A stretch of DNA of 64,000 bases, taken from Mermis nigrescens. Taxonomy: Eukaryota; Nematoda; Enoplea; Mermithida; Mermithidae. The notes beneath the pieces are model-generated. The model was not told the origin of the DNA. It did no database searches and saw nothing but the letters and a program-made list of their open reading frames with translations. Positions 1-11,850 of the stretch are shown here, piece after piece. The DNA lies in NCBI GenBank assembly GCA_036768485.1, contig JAVLUZ010000271.1:1178001-1242000 (forward strand), in the 5' to 3' direction. The first letter of the stretch is position 1. Each line of letters starts with the position of its first letter. Made by a program: the position numbers and the translations under genes.

Positions 1-2069
1 GTAGAACTTCGAAAATCTTCGCTCTTATTAGCAGTCCTTCTAAAGCACAAATGCAAACGGGGTGAGGGTGGGTAGCTTGTTACCTCCTAAAGAGTCAGTC
101 AGACACATACATGCACATAGAGGATGACGGGGGTATTACCCCCGCTGAAGGGTCAGCCAGACAGGTACTGTCCAGCGATTTAGAGCTGACGGGACGTTTT
201 TGCATCATTTATGAGGTCAAAAGCAGTAAAAATGTCTAGATTTTTCCAGCGCTTCGCACTGGATTAGTACTTTTATGCACTTTTTTAACCAAAAAGCGCC
301 ACAAATTGATTACTTTCTGTATATTTTAGTGTCAAAAGTGACATAATGCAGTCAAAATGGACTAAAAATGCTTTTAAAATGCGAAATTACCACGAAAAGA
401 CGTTTTATAGGCTATTTGACTATTTTGGTCGTTTTAACAACAAAAAAATTCGTGAACGTTGAATTAACTGTTTTGGAATTCTGTGATTTTACCCCCGCCT
501 CTGCCGACCCTGACCTTGTGCACCTATGGTCAGACAGGTACTGTCCGACGATTTTGAGCTGACGTAACATTTTCTGCATAATTTTGAGCACAAAAGCATT
601 ATTAAATTCAAATTTTTTAGGAAATAATTTCACGTTCTGTTTACTGAAATAGCTCCCGACTCCCGAAATCGTATCAACATGAAACATCAAAATTTTTCGC
701 TAAATTGATAAGTTTCTATATTTTAATGCTAAAACCCATATAATGCTGTCGAAATGACTAAAAATACTGAAAGATCCTCGCTTATCATGCAAAAGCGCTT
801 TGTATATAGACCATTCTGACTATTTTCGTCATTTGACTGGCGAAAAAACGTAAAAAATAAATCTACTGGTATGTATAGTATTTCTGTGATTTTGCCTTCC
901 CCTGCCCGCTCTGACCTTGTATACCTTAACGATCTAATGTTCGACTAGCTTAAGTATAGCTTCTTTCATCGAGCTGCGCCTAACGTTTTGTAATCGGAGA
1001 ATAAGCGGATTAAGCATATGTACAATTGAAACTTTCTGAAACGAAAAATTTTCGGCGCTTTGCGCAAAAGTCCTCAACAGCTATGCATCTTGCTCCAAAC
1101 GTGATCATCTGAAGTCATTCTTGACCTTAAATTTTCTAAGATTTTGTGATGATTTATGCCGGATTAATGTTACGATATAAAAATTCAACAGCAGCAGCTT
1201 TTTACCTATTCTAGAAATCTTGTCTCTGCATCGAAGATTATTCACTCTGACTGAATTTGCTCTAATGAAATAACGGAAAAATTTTTTGCGCATAAATAAC
1301 TAATTTTTGAGACTAATTTTCGCTGTATTGATCGAGTCACAATCCTGTCTCTTTTGGAATGTCCTGAAAGCTCCTTAACAATACACCATACACGATTTAT
1401 ACATCATAATGCAACTTTCGCTTATTCAACTTTTTACAGCTTCTATTCCGTGTATTGCACTAATCAATGGGCCTCGCTTCTTCGAAGTTTCGAGATGTTT
1501 TTGCAGTAAATTTATACTTCCGCGGCATTTTCCATAATGACTGAACTGAACATAATTTGCTCTTCGAACCTTCTGCACAGAATTTAGTGTTGTTACAGGA
1601 TTATATGTTATGTATTGGACCCGGACCCGAACCCGTTATTTTTTTCAGACCCGGACCCGTTATCTGAAAAATTTGAGACCCGGACCCGGATCCGATATTC
1701 TAAAAAAGCTGGACCCGTTGCATCCCTAGAAATCAAACGTCTTTATTAGACGCACCCCATACTAAAATAGGTCCAAATTCTCTAAGCATACACATTCTTA
1801 TTCGTATTTTTCCGAATCGCAAAGGAACTTCTTTAATAATGTGCAAAATAGATTAATTTTGATACGTCCGCGCAGACTATCTTGACAGGTTTAAGTGCCG
1901 AAACAAAGGCACAAGTGAAGCTCTTTTTGACGGCAATGTTGGACAATTTCTCGTAATTTTATGGTAAAAGAATTTACTACAGTACAAAATCAATACTTTT
2001 AGATTTTCCACCTCAAAAAAATACCAAGAACCTATTTTCACATGTCGACAACCGAATACAATTGCAGAA
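1..2069. other. Non-coding, repeat-rich left edge
   Basis: No convincing exon is seen on either strand. It probably belongs to the 3' part (intron) of the minus-strand PDCD4-like gene, because the gene's last visible exon lies at 3582-3734 and its C-terminal half is missing. Degenerate copies of the GC-rich palindrome family occur near 248 and 1052. Around 1620-1720 there is a short run of ACCCGGACCCG-type repeats. The short open frames here have no protein-like composition. Confidence 0.5.
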
Positions 2070-2430
2070 GACTGACACATATGCACAGTGAGGGGGAGGT
2101 TATCGGGGGCGTTCGTTCCCCCACCAGGAACTTTTTGAATGCATCGAACTTTTGAATGCATACCCCTTCAGGCCGTTTTGAGACCAAGCCTGTTGCTCGA
2201 ACCATTAAAAAGCATTAAATGACGTCTAACAGTATAGTTTCAGGTACATATAATACTTTTTCGAACAGTAGACGGTCCAATAAATTCATCCAGACAATTT
2301 TCTTCCATTATTTTGTACATTTTTAATGTCGCAGATCATTTAATCGCCCTTATCGATATTGTTTTCTTGCAAATTTAGCCATAAATATTCATGAAAAATA
2401 AAATGAAACGAATTATGTACAAGCAGAATT
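2070..2430 (+). repeat. Dispersed repeat D1, copy 1
   Basis: This stretch (a CACATATGCACA start, a C/G-rich stretch with CCCCCACCAGGAACTTTTTGAA, then a tail with ATTAAATGACGTCTAACAGTATA) recurs at about 7380-7720 and 8130-8410 in the same orientation, with many substitutions. It has no coding potential and no clear terminal repeats, so its class is unknown. Confidence 0.55.
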
Positions 2431-3581
2431 TGTCAAAGTTTGACATTAAATAGGCAACAAAAAAATTACTCATCTACCTCCCCGGGAAACCCGGTTTACC
2501 TCTCCTAGAACTTCTGACCTAGTGCAGTATGTACATGAAGACTGACAAAACAATACAGTTTTATCTAAACTGTAAGAGTGCTTAACTTTCGAGAGCGGCA
2601 CTGTAGGTACCTAAATTAAAGATTCTCGTGCGATTCTTGGCCTTCCCTCGAAATTGCTTGACAGTCTCGAAGGGAATGGGGCCGCTCCGGCCGCTTTTTA
2701 AAAAAGGTGAGATGACGCAGAAGACGTTGAAAAATTGCGTATTTTCATCGAGGGCGTAGCTGTTGGGGGATATGAGGGACTAGTCCCCCGAAATTTAGCA
2801 AGTATGAGTACTTTTAACAAAGGTCCCCAGAGGAAAAAATTGAAAATTCTCAAAGCGTACCTGTTAGAAGGCTAGGATAGATTTTAGTTCACTTTTTAAG
2901 CTAATAAGTCGAAAATATATTTGTTTAATAAAATTGAAATCACGTTGACTTCTTAGAATTATTTTTTCTTTAATGTATAGATCTAGGTGAGAAAAGCTAA
3001 AAAAATCATTATTATTGCCTGTCTACAGTTGGTTGTTGAGATATCAAACTTCAAAATTTCCGTCCCCCCAAATTCAGAAGGCCAGCTAAGCTACTGATTT
3101 TTATCGAAAAATTCCACCAGTTTCAATGTATCTGTCTATTTTAATTCTTTGGGTCTGTTTTACGTCAATTAAATGTGTTTACCACTAAAATTTAATTCTA
3201 ATTTAATTTTAGTCAATTCTATTTTTTATTTATATCTTTAATTCCAAGCTCATTTTCAATCAATCAAAAGTGTCAATTACTTATGAACAAATCAGGTTAT
3301 AGGAGTCAGGCCAACATGCACCAGATAAGAAATTAAGTGAAATTATAAGTCAATTAGACAAAGACACGATTAGCCAGAAATGTAAGGGGGCGGGGATACA
3401 CATACTTAAAGTCGGTCGCCAATATCCCAAAGTCAGAAAATTTTTGACCCCTCTTTTCGGCGAAAACTTGCGTTTTCTGGCCATTTCTAAGTGCTTTTTC
3501 GCCATTTTGGCCAAAAATTAAAGTTAATTTAGCCCTCTCCCCTCCGAGAATTTCGAGCTGTGCGAATAGCCATGCAAAAAC
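2431..3581. other. Intron-like sequence without features
   Basis: AT-rich sequence 3' of the last visible PDCD4-like exon. Nothing coding is seen. I looked for the continuation of the MA3 domain on the minus strand and did not find it, so the next exon should lie left of the window. Confidence 0.4.
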
Positions 3582-3734
3582 CTGTTCGCTGATCACGTCC
3601 GAAGAGTGTAATTCGGCCAATAGACGCGATACTAGCTCCCTGACAGATGGTTTCCGGTCGGCTGCCAATGTGATGGCCAATCTGACAACACCAGTACGGG
3701 CTCCCTTGCTTAAGTTCAACTCGTCAATGCTCTC
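3582..3734 (-). CDS. PDCD4: PDCD4-like gene, exon with start of first MA3 domain
   Basis: A 51-codon exon read on the minus strand, flanked by a pyrimidine-rich acceptor (TTTCACTCTTAG) and a CAG|GTTTTT donor, phase 0 at both ends. The product contains GARTGVVRLAITLAADRK and RELVSRLLAELHSSD, matching the start of the first MA3 domain of PDCD4 (human GEMKSGVPVLAVSLALEGK and REMTSKLLSDL). PDCD4 is a cytoplasmic/nuclear protein whose two MA3 domains bind the helicase eIF4A and repress cap-dependent translation. The exon continues directly from the one at 5656-5870 (..KNAV then ESIDELNL..). The rest of MA3-1 and all of MA3-2 are not in the window and are probably beyond the left edge. Confidence 0.9.
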
Positions 3735-4207
3735 CTAAGAGTGAAAGAAAACGTTTCTTTTGCACTGCTCCACATTATACCTACCTCAGCAAAATATAAT
3801 CTGTCTCCTTGCTAGAAAAACAGCAAAGCTTTGCAAACATGCATGAATATTTGTGAAATATATATGCGTATACACTTACCCAGGCAGATTTAAGGGAGCG
3901 CCCCTCAATTGATCAAAAATATATGGGGAGATAAAGGATGGATATGTACCTTGTAAGCATTTTTGGCCATCGAGCATCGTAATTTCTCGGATTTTTCCGG
4001 CGCTTCGCGCCAGGTAATACCTATTTATTAAATTTATTCACTTTCTTGGCGGCCTGGTAGCCATATTTTTGTAGTTTTCATCCATTTTACTCTAAAAAAA
4101 TTTTGCGTTTCGCATTAGATGCTTTAATAGGATTTGCTCCAAATGCACAAAAACAGGAAATAACGAAGTAATTAGAGTCTATATAAGTCTTTCCGTCAAA
4201 ATTTCAC

Positions 4208-4230
4208 CAATTTTCCGGCATTTCGCGCCG
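4208..4230. repeat. GC-rich palindrome copy (representative)
   Basis: One of about 25 copies of a palindromic core resembling GGCGCGAAGCGCC, usually embedded as TTTTCGGCGCTTCGCGCCGAAAA. Others lie near 248, 1052, 3993, 6092, 6699, 10591, 10682, 10907, 10998, 12165, 14066, 15224, 15812, 15927, 16130, 18078, 18168, 18471, 18666, 20894, 21593, 22423, 22618 and 22811. None was seen to the right of 23 kb. Confidence 0.7.
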
Positions 4231-4790
4231 GATTTTAGCTAAAGTTCAAGAAACTTAAGCATTTTTTGTACAAAATTGCTTAAAATTTTAAAATTTTGTT
4301 ACAAAATTTTTGCACAAGGACTACAAATAGATGACATAAAACGATTAAAAGACGCACTCTGCAAGCGGATAGCCGGTTTATTGACCTGCATATTTTTTCT
4401 GTTTTAAGAAAGAGCTGGGGTACCGCACCCCTTAGGAAAATCCTAGATTCAACACTGTTTAACCCTACACCAAATACACAATTAGCCTTTAAAAACTTAT
4501 CAGATATACTAATCACTGGTCTTAAATTATGCACACATCAAGGTAAGTCCAGGCACAACGAATACCAAAGGCGTGTTTACATCCAGGAATAATCTTTGGC
4601 GGGATATGTAGTGCGTGAATAATGTTTCTTGAGACAAAATTGTAAAAAAACAGTCGGTGTATGGCGCAAAGAGCCGAAAATAAAATTGTTTCTACGAAAA
4701 ACTGCGATTTTTTCATGCATCCATATGTACGTAAATTATCTCACCTGTCAAAAAGATTTCTGAAAGCTATGCAAAAGAAGAGGCTATGAC

Positions 4791-5067
4791 CATAGGTGGG
4801 CGGCACCGAAATTCTGGGGGAGGGTGAAAAATTTCTGGGGGTGAAAAATTTTCAAAGGTCAAAAAATGGTCTTAAAAGTGATCGCATGGCGGAAAAACAC
4901 CATTTTTCGACGTTTTTCATCGAGCACTATCCAATGGCATCAAAAAATCGCGAAAAAAGCGAAAAAAAATTTCAAAAATTGAATTCTGGGGGAAGTATTT
5001 TGATTTCTGGGGAGGGTATTCCAACTTCTGGGGGTGCATACCCCTAAACCCCCCACGCCCACGTGTG
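4791..5067 (+). mobile_element. hAT-like MITE copy 1 (277 bp)
   Basis: Begins CATAGGTGGGCGGCA and ends GCCCACGTGTG, so the ends are imperfect inverted repeats (consensus CAYACGTGGGCG). It is flanked by an 8-bp target duplication, GCTATGAC/GCTACGAC. The interior holds repeated TTCTGGGGG blocks. Four related copies lie at 45811, 47774, 48691 and 55859, each with its own 8-bp duplication, which points to the hAT superfamily. It is non-coding and sits in the intron between the PDCD4-like exons at 5656 and 3582. Confidence 0.8.
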
Positions 5068-5655
5068 GCTACGACCCTTTGTCTCCTCCAAATACGAATC
5101 TGTCTTTAAAAAAGAGGTTCGTAAGTTTTTATACGAGAGTAGGATCTAGAGGCTCTTATTATGATATTTTTCGACCAACTTCGTTCAAGTGCATAAGCTT
5201 TTTTGGGACGAAAATCAAGTTATTTTTATGTAGCACCCTCTTCATGCCTTTTCCTTTGATAATACTGAAAAATTTGACAAACGCCGTTTCTTACGCAGTC
5301 AAAAATCCACTAAAAACCGCCAAAGGAGCAGGGTTGCCGAGTGCGCTTGTCAAAAAAAAACTCCAAATTGTTACCTTAAACTGTTTAAAAAACCATAAAC
5401 CAATGGTTAAACATAGACGCAAAAAACCTCAATCGCTAAAAAATGCCTCCAACGGCCTCAAAAAAACCCCAAAGACCCCAACTTGGCAACCCTGCAAAGG
5501 AAATTTAGCACACATTCATAACAGCGAAACTAGAATTTTTCTGCGCTTCGTTTTGGAGATTAAGAGTTTTTAAATTAAGCTATAATCGACTGAAATGATG
5601 TATCGTATAGACAAAAAAATAAAACATGAAAGCCGAAAATTCAAATCCTTCATAC

Positions 5656-5870
5656 TACTGCATTCTTCAGGTCACCATTTTCGAAATATTCCAACATTAC
5701 AGTCTCCACGTAGTGCTCATAGCAGCTTTCTCCCAATTCTGGGGTAATCTCCTGGAACTTGACGCGTCCGTGAGAATCCGAATCGTAATTCGGATCGTCC
5801 GAATCGACAAATTCTGGTTCTTCATACAAATTTTCCGCCCGTCCCCACGTCCACTTTCCTCCGTTTCCGG
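5656..5870 (-). CDS. PDCD4: PDCD4-like gene, exon with glycine-rich/DPNYDSD region
   Basis: The minus-strand exon has acceptor AAGCCTTTTCAG and donor GTA|GTATGA. It enters in phase 1 (two bases complete a codon) and leaves in phase 0, encoding 71 further residues. Key segments are GNGGKWTWGR, the acidic DSDDPNYDSDS, and YVETVMLEYFENGDLKNAV. They align in order with PDCD4 GAGGKGVWG, DPNYD and PIIQEYFEHGDTNEVAE. The human family member is about 470 residues and this exon covers the hinge between the basic N-terminus and MA3-1. An overlapping minus-strand frame of about 80 codons is a shadow. Confidence 0.92.
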
Positions 5871-7379
5871 CTGAAAAGGCTTTATATTTAGGAGCGTTTG
5901 GGCGTGGTTGAAAGGAATAAATTCAAAGAAATGCAACACTGTATATCACACATTCAAATAGGAGGTGAGGGAGTGTATTACCTCTACCTCAGGGTCCAAG
6001 ACTCGATTCACTGTCAGATGATTTTGAGCTATCGGACATTGTCCGTATAATTTTTGTGTACGAAAGTAGCAAGTATACAAAAAAATTTCGGCGCTTCGCG
6101 TCGACTAGTACATATCTGTTTTATTTATCCATAAAATGCCTAGAAAGTCAACATTTTCGATGAATTCTCATATTTTTACTTACAAAAGTGACGAAACTAG
6201 TCAGAATTGGACAAAAAGTACTAAAAAATCTGTTTTCCACACTAAAACAATTTAATAGGATGTTTCTGCTATTTTTCATATTTGACCTGCAAAAAAGGCT
6301 AGAACTCTGAATTTAGTGGTCCCAAATTTTGAGACTTCACCTCCTCCTTGAACTTCCGTCCGACCTTGGTAGACTATGCTGTATATGTGTAAACTGATCT
6401 CAGGACAGGCCCGTATCCAGGATTCGGCCAAGGATGGGGACGAATTAATTGGTCTATATCCCGCGAAATTAGTCGCGATAGCACAAAGCATGAACAGCAT
6501 GGGAATTCTAGGGGTGGAAGATGAAATTTTAAAGTGCCCTTTTCGGGCTCAAAAATCGTGGATATGCGTCAAAAGCATCGTTTTTCAGCATTTCCGACGA
6601 TGCTCCATCTTTCTAGAGCCTAAAACTATAAAAAAATTAGTAGAAAATAAAAAAATTAGAATAATTTAAGAAAAATATGGTCGAAGAATAAGCATACGGC
6701 GCGAAGCGCCGCAAATTCGATACTTTTTAGAATATGTATATGTATATGGCTAAAAACGCGAAAAACAGCATCTTTTTTACGGATTTTCTGAAAAGTTTTG
6801 AAGAATAATTCTAGGGAAGGGGTGAAAAAAATTTTCTGGGAAGATACCCCTCCCAGATCATGCATAGATAGCACGCAAAAATCACATTTTTCGACGTTTT
6901 CCGCTATGCTTAATCCAATAACATCAAAATTCTAACTTTCTAAAAAATTTTTCACAAAAAAGTCATTTTTTGGTCGCGCTTGAACCAAAATTATGGAAAA
7001 TACTTCATATCTATCGCGATGCGCCAAAAATTTGGAGATTTCACGTCGAAGCGATGCAATTTTTCCGTCTTTTCGTGCATTATCACACCTTCCAAAAAAT
7101 TTTTCGGCCGAAGGAGAAGGGGCGGCCGCCCCCCTAAATACGGTCTTGTCTTAGGATGTACTATAACAATTTAGCATACGCGATCAGCAACTAGCAGCGA
7201 CTTGAAAAAATCACGCAAGATGTAAAAGACACGTCATTTTGTGGCATCAACAATTCATTTTTAAATACAAGGAATATCGGACATAGTTTATGACTTATTT
7301 TTTAAACATTTTGGACTTACTAACAGCGCTGAAGTCTTAAAATACACCAAGTGACTAATGAATATCCTCTTTATTTACA

Positions 7380-7720
7380 CGGACACCACACATGCACACT
7401 GGTTGGGGTATGAGGGGGTATCCCCCTACCAGGACTTTTAAAAAGCATAACCCTTCTCGGAACATTTTGGACCAAAGCCTATTCCTCGAACCATAAAAAA
7501 GCGTAAAACGACGTCTAATAGCATAATTTCAATTACATACAATTATTTTTTTAGCATTAAACTCATAAATTCTGTCATTCAGTCACATTTCTTCTATTAT
7601 TTCGTGTATATTTGATGTTACAGGTCATTCCATTTTCATTATTGTTATTTGTTTTCATTGAAATTTTGATTACAAATATTCATGAATAATAAAAATGCAG
7701 CAAAGTGCGACAAATTAAGT
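7380..7720 (+). repeat. Dispersed repeat D1, copy 2
   Basis: Second copy of the repeat at 2070-2430, sharing the CCCCCTACCAGGACTTTT block and the ACGACGTCTAATAGCATAATTTC block in the same order and spacing. Confidence 0.55.
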
Positions 7721-8129
7721 ATCAAAGTTTGACCTTACCCCTCAGGCTCGTATCCAGGATTAGCCAAGGGGGAAGGGGGGCGGACCCAACATAAATTGAT
7801 CGATATCTCGGAAAATTTGCTGGGATAGCTTGCAAAACCTTCATTTTTCGACGTTTTTCGACATTAAGATCATAAAATTGTAACTTTTTGGAAAAAATGT
7901 TTCCGCTCAAAAAGCTATATAAAAAGTGTCATTTTCGGTCGCGCTTAAGCCAAAATCGAAGATTTTACGACTAAGACATTTTATTTTTTCATCTTTCCGT
8001 GCATTATCTTACCTTTCAAAAATTTTTTCCGGCGAAATAGAAGGGGAGCGGTCGCCCTTTACCTCCCTACCTACGGTCCTGCATCCCCCTACTTCCCAAG
8101 AAAACTCGGTTTACCCTCCTCCCAGAGCT

Positions 8130-8410
8130 TTTCACCGTGTGCATGTATGGTACCCCCTACCAGAACTTTTTAAAGGCATATCCCATCAGACCATTTTCGG
8201 ACCAAAACCAATTGTTGAAAAAATGAAACAGCACCAAACTATGCTCAACAGTGGAATCTGAAGTATTTTTCGAGCAGTACTCTATCTAGACACTTCTCGT
8301 TCATTATTCTGTGTATATTTGATAGTCCAAGTCATTTTAACGATCTTGTCATCATTTGTTTTCATGCAAACTTAATCTCGAATATTCAAGACGAGTAAAA
8401 CACAACGAAT
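8130..8410 (+). repeat. Dispersed repeat D1, copy 3
   Basis: Third, more diverged and shorter copy, with GTACCCCCTACCAGAACTTTTT followed by the tail block near 8260. Confidence 0.45.
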
Positions 8411-8940
8411 TAAAGGGTTTTTAGGGTTATGGGGGGATGAACGACAAAAATGTATAAAAAATCAACATGAACTCATCACTTTAGCGCCATAATTAGCCGT
8501 AAAAATCTATCATTCACCCCCTCTCCCAAAAAAACTCAGTTTACCCTTCCCATAACTTTGGATCGTGTGCATGTATGATAGACACTTATATATATTTCGC
8601 ATCAAAACCTTAAAGACGCAAATAGAAACATGCAAACATGTGCATACAAAGGTCAAAGAATAATTGGCTTGGTTACCTAACTTCCTTCAACACTAACGAT
8701 AATTGAATTATTTGTGAATACTAAATATTAGGATTAAGGATTTCGCAGTATTTCGTGTAGCACGCGCATAATTTGATTTTAGAAAGCGATATTTACTTTT
8801 TTATGGATATGCTATTTTTTATTTTACTTTATTCTATTTTACTTCTTCATTGATTTCTTACTTTTTTATTTACCTATACTGTTTTCTTTTCCTTGTTTTG
8901 CACTTATTTCTTACTTAACTCATTTTTAAGTCATATCTAC

Positions 8941-9042
8941 CTTTTTTAGGAGCTCCGCCTTTTCGTTTTGCAGTGCGTGACCTTCGATCATTTTTGTGGG
9001 ATCGTGGAACCTGTATAATCCCGTTGACCTGGCGGCAAGTTT
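8941..9042 (-). CDS. PDCD4: PDCD4-like gene, basic exon
   Basis: A 102-nt minus-strand exon with acceptor ATATTTAG|AAACTT and donor AAAAAAG|GTAGAT. It enters and leaves in phase 1 and encodes 33 whole codons. The last residues, NDRRSRTAKRKGGAPKK, followed across the splice by AGNGGKWTWG, match the PDCD4 RSRSGKGRGLPKKGGAGGKGVWG region, which is basic and carries nuclear-localisation and RNA-binding character in the family. The phase matches the next exon exactly (G + CC). Confidence 0.88.
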
Positions 9043-11281
9043 CTAAATATAAGAATTAACTCAATTCCACTTGAGAAAAACTTCATTGAAGCACGCTTAA
9101 ACATGTAGATAAAGGTATCTTAAATTGTGAGAATAACAAGTTGTAATAAAATCTATTTGCATCATGACAACGACTCAGTGCATACCTGATTTTTTCTTAT
9201 CAATATATATGTACCATTAGCAGCATTTCGATTCAAACGGAAAATAAACATTAAAGACATAGAAACACATTTTACCCTTAGGCTTATTTGATCATAAGTG
9301 ATTAAATTACAATAAATCGGTAAATTAAACTTATTGTAACTTATTGGTTTGAGAATAATCTACTGTTGTCATTTACGAATTCCATATGATAAATTAATAG
9401 CCCAACAAAAACACCTGTGATGATTTTTCCGTAAAGACTTTTAAAGAAATGAAATAAGCTCCAAAAACCAACAAAATAGTCTTTAGCGGTCTTTTCAAAA
9501 TCATGATCAGACTTCACAGCATGGCCGTCCTCGAAGGAAGGGTAATCCAGAGAGCTTTATCGAGCCGAAACGGTGTCAAAAACGAGTACCTTTAAATGCT
9601 AAAATAGCATAAAAACTGTGTTAGTCGACTGTTTCCAGACAATTTCATGCACTTTTGCACATATTTTCATTTTTTTGCTTTAATTTAGCCTTATTTTCTC
9701 CCAGAAAACTTCGCATATTTTCCTTCTAAGAGGGGTATAGATTCCTTCGACCCCCTCCCACGTGCCTGTCATCAAACAACCACGAGCACACATGGGTCTG
9801 GGGGGCTGGGGGTCTCGTGCCACTCCCCAGAAATTGAAAAAACCTCCGCAGATTACTGTAGACCTTCCAGAATTCTATTTTTAGTATCATTTCTGACGAT
9901 TTGACCCATCCTGACCCCCTCCCTAGAATTTTAGTGCCGCCAATGTTTGACCACGTGTACGACTATGAGTAATTTTTTCTCGTAGGTACTCAACTAGAAA
10001 TTCTTATTCATTCGACTGGATCAGCGAATTATGTTAAAAACTAAACAAAATTGGTTTTCATGTGCGAGTAAGTCGTTTCTATTAGTTCGAAATGTATTCT
10101 CTCCAATAGCCGAATTCGCTGATGAACTTTGACCATTCTTAGGGCGAGTTCAGAACCGTGATTCGGCTGATTTTGTAAAAAATTTTAACATTACGACTCA
10201 AAATTAAAGTGTTCTTTTTACAAAATGTTTTCGGACCCTGCTGGGGGAGACCCCCAGCCCTAGAAGAGATGGTTTCCATTGGATTTTCGCCGTATATAAG
10301 GTATCCGGGTAGCAAAATTTGCAAACTAAAATTCATCCTTTCCCTTATGTATGTTTAAAAAAAATTTTGGTTCTGCCCAGTGTTTTTTTTTGTACAAGGT
10401 CCGTTTGTACATGTACAAAGATGGTCCATAAAAGTCTTTGTACATTTTGCACATGCAAATTTTTGAGTACTATAATATTGTACAGTAGCGATTTTAGTGT
10501 GGTAAAACAGGGTTTTCGATCTTAGGTAGTGTATTTTAGCAAATTTCTGGGTTTATGACGCTAAAAATTACTAAAAATTATCTGAAAACGGCGCGAAGCG
10601 CCAAAAAATATTGACATTTTTCCATTCTAAATGCAAATTCTGCCATTTTAAAGATATATAGGACAAATAATTTATCAGTTCGGCGCGAAGCGCCGAAAAT
10701 TTTGGGAATTTTACACCTTTTTACAGTTTTTGTCTTCCTAAAAATCTTTGTACATTTTGTACACACAAAATTTTTGGGTACTATAATATGTATGGTACAG
10801 CAGCGATTTTAGTATCGTAAAAACAGAGTTCTTCGACTTTTCGTAGTGTGTTTTAGCTAATTTCTGGGTCTCTAAGGGCAAAAATCACTAAGAATCGTCT
10901 TAAAACGGCGCGAAGCGCGAAAAATTTGACATTGTTACTTTTGAAATGCAATTTCTGCCATTATAAAGATATATAGAACACACAATTACTCATTTCGGCG
11001 CGAAGCGTCGAAATTTTTTCGAATTATAGACCTTTTTTGCAATTTTTGTCTTCCAAAAATCTTTGTACATGTACAAAGACGGTCCCGAAAAGTCTTTGTA
11101 CATCGGGAAAAATCTTTGCCGAATACAAAAAAAAACCGTGGTTCTGCCCCCTCTGAAACAAAATGGCCTGATTCCTAGTATACATGTATGTAAGCGAATA
11201 TAATCGCTTGCTGTCAATATATTCATTTCAAAAATGTTCATTAACATATGCACAATTAAGATAAAAGCTATATATACTAGC
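9043..11281 (-). other. PDCD4-like intron 1 with palindromic repeats
   Basis: Intron between the first coding exon and 8941-9042. Its right half (about 10370-11130) is a repeat rich in the short palindrome CTTTGTACATGTACAAAG and in GGCGCGAAGCGCC cores. An inverted copy of the same repeat lies at about 17930-18400. No coding exon is recognised. Confidence 0.6.
10370..11130 (+). repeat. TACATGTAC-palindrome repeat, copy 1
   Basis: It carries at least two near-identical internal units of about 360 bp, each with a GTACAAAG palindrome, a TACTATAATAT block and two GGCGCGAAGCGCC cores. It matches 17930-18400 in inverted orientation. It is non-coding and its class is unknown. Confidence 0.6.
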
Positions 11282-11498
11282 CTTCTAGCTCCTTGGCTTT
11301 CCGAGCAAGTTTAAGCCTCTGTCTCATTGGTAAATTGTTTGTATCTGAACCATGTTCTTTAGCGTAATTCGCCTCGGCCTCGACTTCTGGATCGCTCTCT
11401 GATTCATTTGCCTTTGAACTTACGTTGCTCTTGTCTTGATGCTTCATTTCGTCACTTGCAAACGAATTGTCAGTAGCCATTGCCAAGAAAATGCAAAA
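11282..11498 (-). CDS. PDCD4: PDCD4-like gene, first coding exon
   Basis: The start ATG lies at 11480 (minus strand), giving MATDNSFASDEM... through an acidic serine/glutamate-rich stretch to MRQRLKLARKAKELE, 66 codons plus one base. An acceptor (ACTCCTAAG) lies at 11499, so 11481-11498 is 5'UTR. A phase-1 exit is needed to join 8941-9042. The only phase-consistent border is GAAG|GCTAGT, a GC-AG intron. Read on without splicing, the frame stops after two codons at 11277. A strong internal AAC|GTAAGT near 11423 could be an alternative donor but gives the wrong phase. The assignment rests on the downstream exons plus the KLARKAKE motif typical of insect homologues. Confidence 0.7.
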
Positions 11499-11732
11499 CT
11501 TAGGAGTTGGGCGAATTCAAAATTATGTAAAATAGTCGATTAGTAAGAATTATGACTCTGCTACCGTTCAAAAGCCTGAAATACGTAGAAGATGATACAA
11601 TAAAAGTAGACATATTTTTCCAATTTTTCGTTATTGTCATCGAAATGACTATTTGTATGTACCTTCCTCGTTCCTTATATTATTCTTAGGCTCATTTTAT
11701 ATGCCTAAGCTTTAAAAGATGCTTATACTTAC

Positions 11733-11850
11733 CTGGGCAAAGGCCGGTCTTCCCGACGATACCAGGCGCAGAAAATTCTGGTTGGTTAACACTTTGTGAA
11801 AGGGTTGTCTTTCTTATTATATGCTACGTAATTAACCTCGCGATTTTTGA
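11733..11850 (-). other. PDCD4: Probable 5'UTR exon of the PDCD4-like gene
   Basis: On the minus strand a perfect donor, CCCAG|GTAAGTA, ends at 11733, about 235 bases upstream of the acceptor of the first coding exon. The sequence before it has no in-frame ATG that leads into the coding exon, so it is best read as non-coding leader. The 5' end is not defined and 11850 is approximate. Confidence 0.5.

Larger units (their letters stand above)
5871..8940 (-). other. PDCD4-like intron with dispersed repeats
   Basis: Intron between exons 8941-9042 and 5656-5870. It contains palindrome-core copies (6092, 6699), repeats sharing the phrase AGGCCCGTATCCAGGATT (about 6410 and, as AGGCTCGTATCC, 7745; related copy at 12715), and D1 repeat copies 2 and 3. 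No exon-like open frame was recognised. Confidence 0.6.
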
